A stretch of 12,614 nt of DNA from contig PEWQ01000083.1 of the NCBI GenBank assembly GCA_002780065.1, positions 1 through 12,614 of the forward strand. The letters run 5' to 3'. Within the stretch, counting starts at the first letter, position 1. Each line of letters opens with the position of its first letter. A model generated the notes under the pieces. That model searched no databases and had not been told where the DNA came from. It saw nothing but the letters and a program-made list of their open reading frames with translations. This DNA is from Candidatus Hydrogenedentes bacterium CG07_land_8_20_14_0_80_42_17. Lineage in GTDB: Bacteria; UBA8481. This document shows, in pieces, positions 1-6,413 of the stretch. Both the position numbers and the translations under genes were made by a program.

Positions 1-60
1 GTGTCCCCGTATTTCCCCGTATTTCTCCCGTATTTCCCGTATTTCCCGTATTTCCCATAT
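1..60. repeat. CCCGTATTT short tandem/interspersed repeat cluster
   Basis: Five copies of the 9-mer CCCGTATTT can be read at 6-14, 16-24, 27-35, 36-44 and 45-53, followed by a decayed CCCATAT at 54-60. The spacing is 10, 11, 9 and 9 bases. The cluster begins with GTGTCCCCGTATTT at the very edge of the window, so it may continue to the left. It lies beyond the terminator of the neighbouring lipoprotein gene and encodes nothing I recognise. Units this short without spacers exclude a CRISPR array. From memory, motifs of this style (GTGTCCCCG-x-ATTT) are dispersed REP-like elements in several environmental bacterial genomes, but this could not be checked here. Confidence 0.8.
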
Positions 61-86
61 CGACTTGCATGACTCCGGTCTAAATT

Positions 87-116
87 AAAAAAGGGGGCTG
101 TTTTTAAACAGCCCCC
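87..116 (-). terminator. Rho-independent terminator of the lipoprotein gene
   Basis: GGGGGCTGTTT (93-103) and AAACAGCCCCC (106-116) form a perfect 11-bp inverted repeat with only two bases between the arms, so the loop would be about four bases once the inner A-T pairs open. On the minus strand the hairpin is followed by six T residues (plus-strand A run 87-92). This is the classic intrinsic terminator layout, 30 bases after the stop codon of the leftward gene. The plus-strand side of the hairpin has no T tract, so it should act mainly on leftward transcription. Confidence 0.92.
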
Positions 117-145
117 AAGTTGGCCCCCCTAAATCCCCCTGTAAT

Positions 146-775
146 TTACTGAAGAGAAATAGTATCTATCAGAATCGTTCCTTTCTTGACTGAGGCGATC
201 TGATTATCGAATACAGTTGTAAATTCAGACAGCCCTTGCAATGAAGGCAGTTCTTTGAATTGGCTCAAAGGAATTGTAATTGTCTTCCAGTCTGTAGTGA
301 CTCCATCGACTGTAGCTTTGCTGACTCGAGCTCCGTTATCTGTCTTCAGTTCAACAAAAAATTTCGAAGAGAATTCGCCTTCGCCTTTTACGACGATTAT
401 AAGGTTTTTATACTGTGAACCGTCTAGATTATTGAGCTTCATCCACGACCCGCAATAACTTCCTTCGTTAGTAATGTCGTAGGAAATCTTCCAAGCTCCG
501 CCAATAAGTTCGTCGGCGCATTTCGCCACAGGCTGGTCGTCAGCTGAAGCCCATGCTCCAAATTCGCCGCCCAAAGCATTCTTACGTTCAGCTGAATTGA
601 AATCAGCTATCACAAATCCTGCTGCGGCTGGCGGCGGCTCTGGAGCAGTTGCCGTTACTTCGGGCGTAGCCTGTTCTGCAGGTGCAATAGGGGCAGTAGG
701 CGCTTGAGACTTACCGCAACCTAATGCCGTAACCAACATTAACCCAAAAACAAAAATAATACTTTTTTTACTCAT
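146..775 (-). CDS. Lipoprotein with a carbohydrate-binding-like (CIA30/CBM11-type jelly-roll) domain
   Basis: A 209-residue protein that starts with a lysine-containing n-region, a hydrophobic stretch (residues 6-18) and a lipobox-like ALGC with Cys20 as the predicted lipidated residue. Gly at +2 argues against inner-membrane retention if E. coli rules apply. Residues 21-52 are a Pro/Ala/Thr/Glu-rich linker typical of proteins held off a membrane. Residues 53-209 look like a galactose-binding-like jelly roll: a VIADFN opening, a central GSYCGSWMKL strand, a KNLIIVVKGEGE strand, the DWKTITIPLSQF motif seen in CIA30 and CBM11-like domains, and a closing GTILIDTISL strand. No catalytic motif is visible. 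The start has a strong AGGAGG a few bases upstream. The gene is transcribed away from the GH94 operon, and the shared promoter region suggests a role in capturing the same glycan. The domain assignment is by pattern memory and is less certain than the lipoprotein call. Confidence 0.82.
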   Translation of the reverse strand: MSKKSIIFVFGLMLVTALGCGKSQAPTAPIAPAEQATPEVTATAPEPPPAAAGFVIADFNSAERKNALGGEFGAWASADDQPVAKCADELIGGAWKISYDITNEGSYCGSWMKLNNLDGSQYKNLIIVVKGEGEFSSKFFVELKTDNGARVSKATVDGVTTDWKTITIPLSQFKELPSLQGLSEFTTVFDNQIASVKKGTILIDTISLQ

Positions 776-833
776 TCTTTCCTCCTATAAGTTTTGATAT
801 ATCTTGACCGCAACCTCGGCGGCTGTTTAAATA

Positions 834-859
834 AATATATCAGTTATTTTTATTGTCAA
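834..859 (-). promoter_or_regulatory. Candidate promoter for the leftward lipoprotein gene
   Basis: On the minus strand there is a perfect TTGACA (plus coordinates 859-854) and, 14 bases further on, TGATATATT, which is an extended -10 (TG, one base, TATATT; hexamer at 839-834). The 14-bp spacing is short for sigma-70. The extended -10 could compensate, or a weaker TATTTA at 16-bp spacing could serve instead. Transcription would begin near 827, giving a leader of about 50 bases before the ATG at 775. Confidence 0.5.
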
Positions 860-882
860 GAAGAAAAAATAAATTATTTAAT
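853..882 (+). promoter_or_regulatory. Candidate sigma-70-type promoter of the glycan operon
   Basis: TTGTCA (853-858, five of six to consensus) and TTTAAT (877-882, five of six) are separated by 18 bases in a very AT-rich stretch. The start site would fall near 889, inside the palindrome at 885-900. The -35 box overlaps the minus-strand TTGACA used by the divergent promoter, so the two polymerase sites would compete or be co-regulated. Confidence 0.6.
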
Positions 883-884
883 TG

Positions 885-900
885 ATGTAAGCGGTTACAT
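885..900. promoter_or_regulatory. LacI/CcpA-family-type operator
   Basis: ATGTAAGCGGTTACAT is a 16-bp palindrome with perfect six-base arms (ATGTAA and TTACAT) around GCGG. The central CG step and the TGTAA...TTACA arms match the general form of operators bound by LacI-family regulators and of CcpA cre boxes; only one inner pair is mismatched. It sits directly downstream of the candidate -10 and over the predicted start site, the usual place for repression. No LacI-family gene lies in this window, so the regulator must be encoded elsewhere. The symmetry is seen directly; the family assignment is inferred from the motif. Confidence 0.75.
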
Positions 901-933
901 ATGGTAGTAATTAGCGATAAGGAGTTGATAATA

Positions 934-3306
934 ATGTCTAATTTATCTTGGAAATTCAAAGATGACGGTAAGATATTTGAAATTACGGGTAGTCCTAAAG
1001 TTCCATGGTCGCATGTAATAACAAATGGGAAATTTGGTTCTGTATGGACTGAACGCGGCGGAGCGTTTGCGTGGTGCGGAAACTCTTTGCTCGATCGATT
1101 GACTCGATTTGAACAGGATATCGTTCTGAATTCAGCACGCCGTTATATTTATCTTTTGGATTCATCAGGCATTGTCCGGACATTGACGCCTTCACCAATT
1201 CCGGGCGATGCCGTTTGGCGTGTTGAATATGGACCGGGTGTTGTCACTTATTATGGTGAATGCTCAAAATACAAAACTCGGCTCGATGTTGTTGTGTTAC
1301 CGGATATTAACGCGGAGATGCAGTATGCTGACGTTGAAAGCATTGACGGAACCGAGAAGAACATTCGCCTGTGCTTTGCGCAGGATATTCTTCTAGGAAC
1401 TTGGCCGGATACTCACAGAGAATTCCATAAACTTTTTATTCGCTCTGAATTAGCTGATTCTGCCGCCGGATCTCATCTCGTCTTTACAAAAGTGCTCGAT
1501 ACAAGACCTGGCCAGAAAGAAAATTGGAACGCTTCATTTCATGGAGCGCTTGCTGTCGGCTCTGCTCAAGGCATGGCAGGCTTTGAGACTGATCGATGTA
1601 CTTTTTACGGATACGCCGGCTCGGTAGAAAAGCCTATTCTTCTTTCAGAACCTCCACGGCGAGGAAGAACCGGTGCATGGGCTGATGCAATGTCTGCAAT
1701 CGATGTGCAGTGCAAGACCGGTGAAGTGACTGCTTTCATAAATGCGTTCGGTTCAAAGGAAGAGGTTTCATCTGTTTTTTCAAAAGCAGTTTCAGTCTCC
1801 CGAGAAACAGCAATTTATTCCATAAAAAAATTCTGGGAGAAAAATATTGGAGAATTAACCGCAGAAACTCCGTCGAAAGATATCAACTGCATGGCGTCGC
1901 ATTGGCTGCGCTATCAAACTATCGCGGCGCGGCTCATGGCGCGATGCGGGCTTTATCAAACTTCGGGAGCATTCGGTTTTCGAGATCAGCTTCAGGATTC
2001 AATGATATTTCTTCATTATGCACCTGAGCGCACCGAGGCTCAGTTGAAATTGCATCTTGCTCATCAGTTTGAAAAAGGAAATGTGCTTCATTGGTGGCAT
2101 CCCGAGACGAATACCGGAATCACTGAGAATTGCTCTGACGATTATCTATGGCCGATAATGACTGCTTCGGAACTGTATCACGAAACGGGCAGAACAAAGT
2201 TTTTAGACGAAAAGATAGAATTCATGGACAGCGCGCCGATGCCGATTTGGGATCACTTGAGATTGTCGGTTGATCGAGCGTGGGTTCGACGCTCTGAACG
2301 CGGATTGCCTCTGCTTGGCTCCTGCGACTGGAATGACGGGCTTTCGTCGGCAGGCGATAAAGGCAGAGGAGAATCCGTTTGGGTTGGACATTTCTATCAC
2401 ATTTTGCTTCTTGAGATGGCGGAGCTTGCTCGCGCGCGCGGCGAAGATCCTCTCGAATATTTGGAACGCGCAAAAGTTATTCGACAAGCAGTGAACGAAC
2501 ACGGATGGGATGGAGAATGGTTTATTCAAGGGACAAACGACGAGGGAAAACTGATCGGTTCTAATCAGTGTATGGAAGGTAAGATACATCTCAATCCTCA
2601 GACGTGGTCAATCATAGGGCGGACTGCTGTCGAAGATGAATCATCATCCGTTGAAAATATCGCATCTGAACTTAAATTTTCCGAGCGCGCGTATAAAGCG
2701 ATTGAATCTGTGAAAAAACATTTACTCGTTGAATGGGGCGTGCTTCTTCTCTCGCCGGCTTATTCGACTCCTGATGAATCGATCGGATACATCACAAGAT
2801 ATGCGCCAGGCGCGCGCGAAAACGGCGGAGTTTATACTCACGGCGCAATATGGACTGCCCGCGCCGCACGAATGATTCGCGATCGAGAACTTCTGCATCA
2901 AGTTATTTTCTCTTTACTCCCGCCTGTTCGAGGAAGAGATCCGCGATACTTTGCTGAACCGTATGTCACTCCCGGAAATATCGACGGCCCGATTACTCCT
3001 ACTCCGGGAAAAGGCGGTTGGACATGGTATACAGGCTCATCAGGCTGGCTCGAGCGAATTATCTTTGAGGACTTATTTGGAATCAGAGCCATGCCTGAAG
3101 GTTTGATATTGGATCCAATGGTTCCCGACGAGTGGAATTCGTTTAAAGTTGTCAGACCTTGGCGCGGTAAAAAATTGCATTTGAATTTTGTTCGAGGAAA
3201 TGAGCCTGGAATATCAGTTTTAAAAAAAGAGATCGGAGGAAAATTTTTAAGTTTCGCTTCATTGCCGGATTCGAATGAATTCGAAGTGACAGTGAGGTTT
3301 GTTTAA
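934..3306 (+). CDS. GH94 family glycoside phosphorylase (cellobiose/chitobiose phosphorylase-like)
   Basis: A 790-residue enzyme expected to cleave a beta-linked disaccharide or oligosaccharide with inorganic phosphate, releasing a sugar-1-phosphate in the cytoplasm. GH94 landmarks occur in order: FGFRDQLQD (residues 347-355), a TNTGITEN...SDDYLW block (about 391-406), DWND (465-468, holding the catalytic general-acid Asp), GRGESVW (477-483), ENGGVYTHGAIW (629-640, with the phosphate-site His) and GGWTWYTGSSGW (694-705). Length fits stand-alone phosphorylases rather than the giant cyclic glucan synthases, and there is no signal peptide. I chose ATG 934 because AAGGAG lies nine bases upstream at 919-924; an in-frame ATG at 901 has no ribosome site and abuts the operator. 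The GS-CDWNDG...GRGESVW context differs from the ADWNDC form I associate with classical cellobiose phosphorylase, so cellobionate, chitobiose, laminaribiose or another substrate remains open. Confidence 0.95.
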   Translation: MSNLSWKFKDDGKIFEITGSPKVPWSHVITNGKFGSVWTERGGAFAWCGNSLLDRLTRFEQDIVLNSARRYIYLLDSSGIVRTLTPSPIPGDAVWRVEYGPGVVTYYGECSKYKTRLDVVVLPDINAEMQYADVESIDGTEKNIRLCFAQDILLGTWPDTHREFHKLFIRSELADSAAGSHLVFTKVLDTRPGQKENWNASFHGALAVGSAQGMAGFETDRCTFYGYAGSVEKPILLSEPPRRGRTGAWADAMSAIDVQCKTGEVTAFINAFGSKEEVSSVFSKAVSVSRETAIYSIKKFWEKNIGELTAETPSKDINCMASHWLRYQTIAARLMARCGLYQTSGAFGFRDQLQDSMIFLHYAPERTEAQLKLHLAHQFEKGNVLHWWHPETNTGITENCSDDYLWPIMTASELYHETGRTKFLDEKIEFMDSAPMPIWDHLRLSVDRAWVRRSERGLPLLGSCDWNDGLSSAGDKGRGESVWVGHFYHILLLEMAELARARGEDPLEYLERAKVIRQAVNEHGWDGEWFIQGTNDEGKLIGSNQCMEGKIHLNPQTWSIIGRTAVEDESSSVENIASELKFSERAYKAIESVKKHLLVEWGVLLLSPAYSTPDESIGYITRYAPGARENGGVYTHGAIWTARAARMIRDRELLHQVIFSLLPPVRGRDPRYFAEPYVTPGNIDGPITPTPGKGGWTWYTGSSGWLERIIFEDLFGIRAMPEGLILDPMVPDEWNSFKVVRPWRGKKLHLNFVRGNEPGISVLKKEIGGKFLSFASLPDSNEFEVTVRFV

Positions 3307-3309
3307 ATT

Positions 3310-5271
3310 ATGAAAAAGAGAAATGCTAAAGTCAGAGCGGGAAGACTTGAGATTGACGGCAAACCGCAATTCCTTTATTCGGGAGAGATTCATTATTTTC
3401 GAATCGAACCTAATGAGTGGCGAGACAGACTTATAAAAGCAAAGTCTTTGGGATTGAATACGGTCTCAACTTACATTCCGTGGCGCTGGCACGAAATCGA
3501 GTCTCCACATGATGGAAATCCGCCCAAATTTGATTTTACCGGCACTACGGATTCGCGGCGAAATCTTATTCGATTCATTGAAGAGACTGAAAAATGCAAA
3601 CTGGATTTAATTCTTCGTCTTGGCCCAATTTCGAATGGAGAGATGCGGTTCGAAGGTTTGCCTGACCGAATAGCCAAAGATCCCCGGACAGTAGAATCGC
3701 CTGAATCTGCTCTGCATCATACAACAGCGCCGAATTATCTTGCGACAGCTTTTCTAAAACCTGCTTTGGAGTGGCTTAATTCTCTTTTACCTATCGTTGT
3801 GAAGTATCAGAGCACGAACGGGGGCCCTGTGACAATGGTTCAGCTCGACAATGAAATTGGAATGGTGCATTGGATCGGAGGACTAACTCTTAATTCACGG
3901 GTGTTTGCCGAATATTTTCGCCGACTGAAAAGAGATGCGGTTTCTGCAGGAATAAAAGTTCCTTTCATTGCGAACATTCCGCAGTTTTACGATTACGATA
4001 CGCGCAGCCGCGGCAACTGGGCTCCAGTGACTGCGCTCAATTTTGAGGAATTCGAATCTGCAGGCGTGGAGATCATGGGCGGGGCATATCAGCCGAGACG
4101 GCTTGATGCTGATAATTGCCATGATATCCATCTCGCAACTGAGGTTGTCAGGTCGATTCAGAAGAATTCTATTGCAATTTGCGCTGAGACTCAGACCGGA
4201 ATTCTTGTGGATCGTCCGAGACTTTATCCGAAAGATGTGCATCTTCTTCTTTCAATTGCTTCGATGACTCAACTCCGCGGATTGAATCTTTATATGCTTG
4301 CGGGCGGAGAAAATCCTGATGACCTTGGCGCATTCGGAATTGAGCACGATTGGCAGGCTCCGATTTCACCTTCAGGAAAGATTAGAGCTCATGCCGAGCC
4401 GATAAAAGAGTTCGGGGCAAAATTAAAAAAGCTCGAACCTTTTTTTGCATCAGGCGAGTCCTGGACTCCGGTGGATATTGCGGTTCCGGAAGAATACTAT
4501 CGGGGACAGAATAATCCTTTTTTTGCGGAATCGCTTCCTTGCTTCTTTGACGCTGCAGCACGGTCCCTTTTTCTCGAAGGATTTCCTCCGCGCTGGATAT
4601 GGATTGGAAGGAAAAAAAATCCGAGACTTCAGGAACGGCAGTTCAAGAGCCGCGTTGTATTTGCATTTTCACTTGGAAAGATGTCGGCTGAGTCTCAGAA
4701 AAAAATCCTAAGTCTAATTCGAAACGGAAAAACAGTTGTGATCTCGCCGAAACTGCCTGATAAGGATCTTGAAGGGAGACCGTGTCGAATTTTAGCAGAC
4801 GCTTTGAAAGCGGAATCGATCAGTATCGAGTCGGATCGGACGACTTCGAAAATATTTGGAGAGACTATTTTTAACATGACGAAACCTGCTCCGGTAAAAG
4901 TTGAATCCGCGGAGATATTTGGAGAGTGGGCAGGAAACACGATTGCATTCGAAAAGCAAATTGGAAAAGGAAAAGCGATTTATATCGGAGTATCGCTTTC
5001 GGACAGACAAAATTCGCAGGAAAGAGTATTTAAAAAATTGCTGATTCGATTGAAACTCCAACCGCTATTATCATTTCGGTCGGAAAATATCGAAAAACCT
5101 ATTTGCATGGTTAAGCGACTGAAAAAAGATTATCTTGTACTTATTGCCAACATGCATGAGACAAATTGGAGCGGCGAAATAATTTTGAAAGAAAGAAATA
5201 TGAAAGAGACTATTGCAGGACGCTGTGCGAGATTCTACATTTACAGAGGAGGCAGATTATGGCGAACGTAA
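3310..5271 (+). CDS. GH35-like glycosidase with GH42-type (amidotransferase-fold) C-terminal region
   Basis: A 653-residue protein. Residues 10-350 carry GH35 clan-A signatures: SGEIHYFR (24-31), NTVSTYIPWRWHE (50-62), RLGPISNGE (103-111), VQLDNEIG (177-184) with acid/base Glu182 after the diagnostic Asn, CAETQTG (291-297) with probable nucleophile Glu293, and LYMLAGGENP (327-336). Both catalytic Glu are kept, so it is likely active, removing a terminal beta-linked sugar. Residues about 410-560 (a SRVVFAFSL strand, a helix, then RNGKTVVISP) resemble the beta-galactosidase trimerisation domain of GH42 instead of the usual GH35 beta-sandwiches. No signal peptide is visible, so it should act in the cytoplasm. 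It starts three bases after the GH94 stop and overlaps the next gene by 13 bases. A GH35/GH42 hybrid layout recalls archaeal exo-beta-D-glucosaminidases, so beta-galactosidase should not be assumed. Confidence 0.85.
   Translation: MKKRNAKVRAGRLEIDGKPQFLYSGEIHYFRIEPNEWRDRLIKAKSLGLNTVSTYIPWRWHEIESPHDGNPPKFDFTGTTDSRRNLIRFIEETEKCKLDLILRLGPISNGEMRFEGLPDRIAKDPRTVESPESALHHTTAPNYLATAFLKPALEWLNSLLPIVVKYQSTNGGPVTMVQLDNEIGMVHWIGGLTLNSRVFAEYFRRLKRDAVSAGIKVPFIANIPQFYDYDTRSRGNWAPVTALNFEEFESAGVEIMGGAYQPRRLDADNCHDIHLATEVVRSIQKNSIAICAETQTGILVDRPRLYPKDVHLLLSIASMTQLRGLNLYMLAGGENPDDLGAFGIEHDWQAPISPSGKIRAHAEPIKEFGAKLKKLEPFFASGESWTPVDIAVPEEYYRGQNNPFFAESLPCFFDAAARSLFLEGFPPRWIWIGRKKNPRLQERQFKSRVVFAFSLGKMSAESQKKILSLIRNGKTVVISPKLPDKDLEGRPCRILADALKAESISIESDRTTSKIFGETIFNMTKPAPVKVESAEIFGEWAGNTIAFEKQIGKGKAIYIGVSLSDRQNSQERVFKKLLIRLKLQPLLSFRSENIEKPICMVKRLKKDYLVLIANMHETNWSGEIILKERNMKETIAGRCARFYIYRGGRLWRT
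5245..5252 (+). promoter_or_regulatory. Strong ribosome binding site fixing the ABC ATPase start
   Basis: AGAGGAGG ends six bases before ATG 5259 and lies inside the last codons of the GH35-like gene. It decides for ATG 5259 over an in-frame ATG at 5166, which would add 31 charged residues foreign to this family. Confidence 0.9.
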
Positions 5272-6356
5272 TTATCGACCGAGTAGGAAAGATTTATCCG
5301 AACGGATTTGTGGCGATGCATGAAGCAAACTTTGAGGTGCCTGACGGCTCATTTACGGTTTTGGTTGGACCTTCAGGCTGTGGTAAGACAACTCTCTTGA
5401 GAATGATTGCCGGACTCGAATTAATTTCGAACGGAGAAATTCGAATTGACGGGAAGCGAGTAAATGAAGTTCCTTCAAAGAATCGCGATATTGCGATGGT
5501 CTTCCAAGACTATGCTTTATACCCGCACATGACGGTTTACGAAAATATGGCGTATGCATTAAAACTGCGTTCGCTTCCTAGAGACGAGATAAAGAACCGC
5601 GTCGATTCTGCGGCGGAGATGCTCGAACTGAATCATACGCTTGATAGGAAACCGGCTCAGCTTTCAGGCGGACAACGCCAACGAGTTGCTTTAGGCCGCG
5701 CGATTGTTCGAAATCCCAAGGTCTTTCTTTTTGATGAACCTCTCTCTAATTTGGACGCGAAACTTCGTGTTCAGATGCGGAGCGAAATATCGAGACTGCA
5801 TAACAGATTGAAAGCAACGATGATTTACGTCACTCATGATCAGGTGGAAGCAATGACAATGGCGGATATGATTGTAGTTTTGAAGGACGGCTACATTCAA
5901 CAGATTGCTCCGCCGCTAGAACTTTATTCTCAGCCGAAAAATCTTTTTGTCGCCGGGTTTATCGGGAGCCCTCCGATGAACTTCATGAATGTATCTTTAG
6001 AAAACGAAAGGCGTTTGAGCGGTGACGGTTTTTCTGTCGGAGCTACGGAAGAATTGGCAAAGTTAGCGGTAATGCAGAAGCAAAAGGAACTTACTCTTGG
6101 AATACGTCCTGAAGACATTCATGACAGATTGTCGAGAATCGATGTTCCGCCTGATAGAATAGTGTCAGGTGTGGTTGAGGTAGTTGAACCGATGGGCTCT
6201 GAGGTTTTTGTCAGCGCGCGCATAAGCTCGAATTTAATTACGGCTAGATTTAGAGGAGATTTAATTCCGGAGGTAGGTTCAAGAATTGAACTCGTCTTCG
6301 ATATGACCCGCGCACATCTTTTTGATAAGGAGTCTGGGGCAAGGCTGGTAGAGTGA
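5259..6356 (+). CDS. ugpC: MalK/UgpC/MsmK-type sugar ABC importer ATPase
   Basis: A 365-residue ATPase of the carbohydrate uptake (CUT1) group, which powers an inner-membrane permease pair. Visible motifs are Walker A GPSGCGKTT (37-45), the Q-loop region MVFQDYALYPHMTVYENM (80-97), signature LSGGQ (135-139), Walker B FLFDEP with Glu160, D-loop SNLDAKLR (163-170) and switch His193 in VTHDQ. The C-terminal 130 residues include GFIGSPPMNF (233-242) and GIRPEDI (281-287), typical of the MalK regulatory/TOBE part. Length is normal. No binding protein or permease gene accompanies it in the window, so it is probably a shared energiser of the MsmX/MsmK kind or serves permeases elsewhere. The symbol marks the family; the substrate is not glycerol phosphate by context but a glycan breakdown product. 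It overlaps the GH35-like gene by 13 bases, which implies translational coupling. Confidence 0.94.
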   Translation: MANVIIDRVGKIYPNGFVAMHEANFEVPDGSFTVLVGPSGCGKTTLLRMIAGLELISNGEIRIDGKRVNEVPSKNRDIAMVFQDYALYPHMTVYENMAYALKLRSLPRDEIKNRVDSAAEMLELNHTLDRKPAQLSGGQRQRVALGRAIVRNPKVFLFDEPLSNLDAKLRVQMRSEISRLHNRLKATMIYVTHDQVEAMTMADMIVVLKDGYIQQIAPPLELYSQPKNLFVAGFIGSPPMNFMNVSLENERRLSGDGFSVGATEELAKLAVMQKQKELTLGIRPEDIHDRLSRIDVPPDRIVSGVVEVVEPMGSEVFVSARISSNLITARFRGDLIPEVGSRIELVFDMTRAHLFDKESGARLVE

Positions 6357-6391
6357 TGAGTGATGCGTGGTGCGTGATGAATGATTAATGA
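6353..6391. repeat. 7-bp degenerate tandem repeat (GTGATGA/GTGATGC)
   Basis: Consecutive heptamers GTGATGA (6353-6359), GTGATGC (6360-6366), GTGGTGC (6367-6373) and GTGATGA (6374-6380) are followed by decayed ATGATTA and ATGAGAT. The array begins within the stop codon of the ABC ATPase gene and fills most of the 57-bp gap before the first diguanylate cyclase. Read on the other strand it encodes a His-His/Arg-Ile-Thr pattern that I recall from dispersed heptamer repeats in environmental genomes. No hairpin with a T tract is present, so it is not a terminator. Confidence 0.8.
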
Positions 6392-6413
6392 GATTCGCAC
6401 CTCGCGCTGAGAT

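Noticed and set aside
1-60. CRISPR array
   Set aside because: Repeat units are 9 bases and almost contiguous, with no spacers and no cas genes nearby.
901-933. Upstream ATG 901 as the start of the GH94 gene
   Set aside because: No ribosome site precedes it and it abuts the operator on the predicted start site, whereas ATG 934 has AAGGAG at good spacing.
5166-5258. N-terminal extension of the sugar ABC ATPase from ATG 5166
   Set aside because: The added residues are out of keeping with the family and lie over GH35-like coding sequence; AGAGGAGG six bases before ATG 5259 settles the start.
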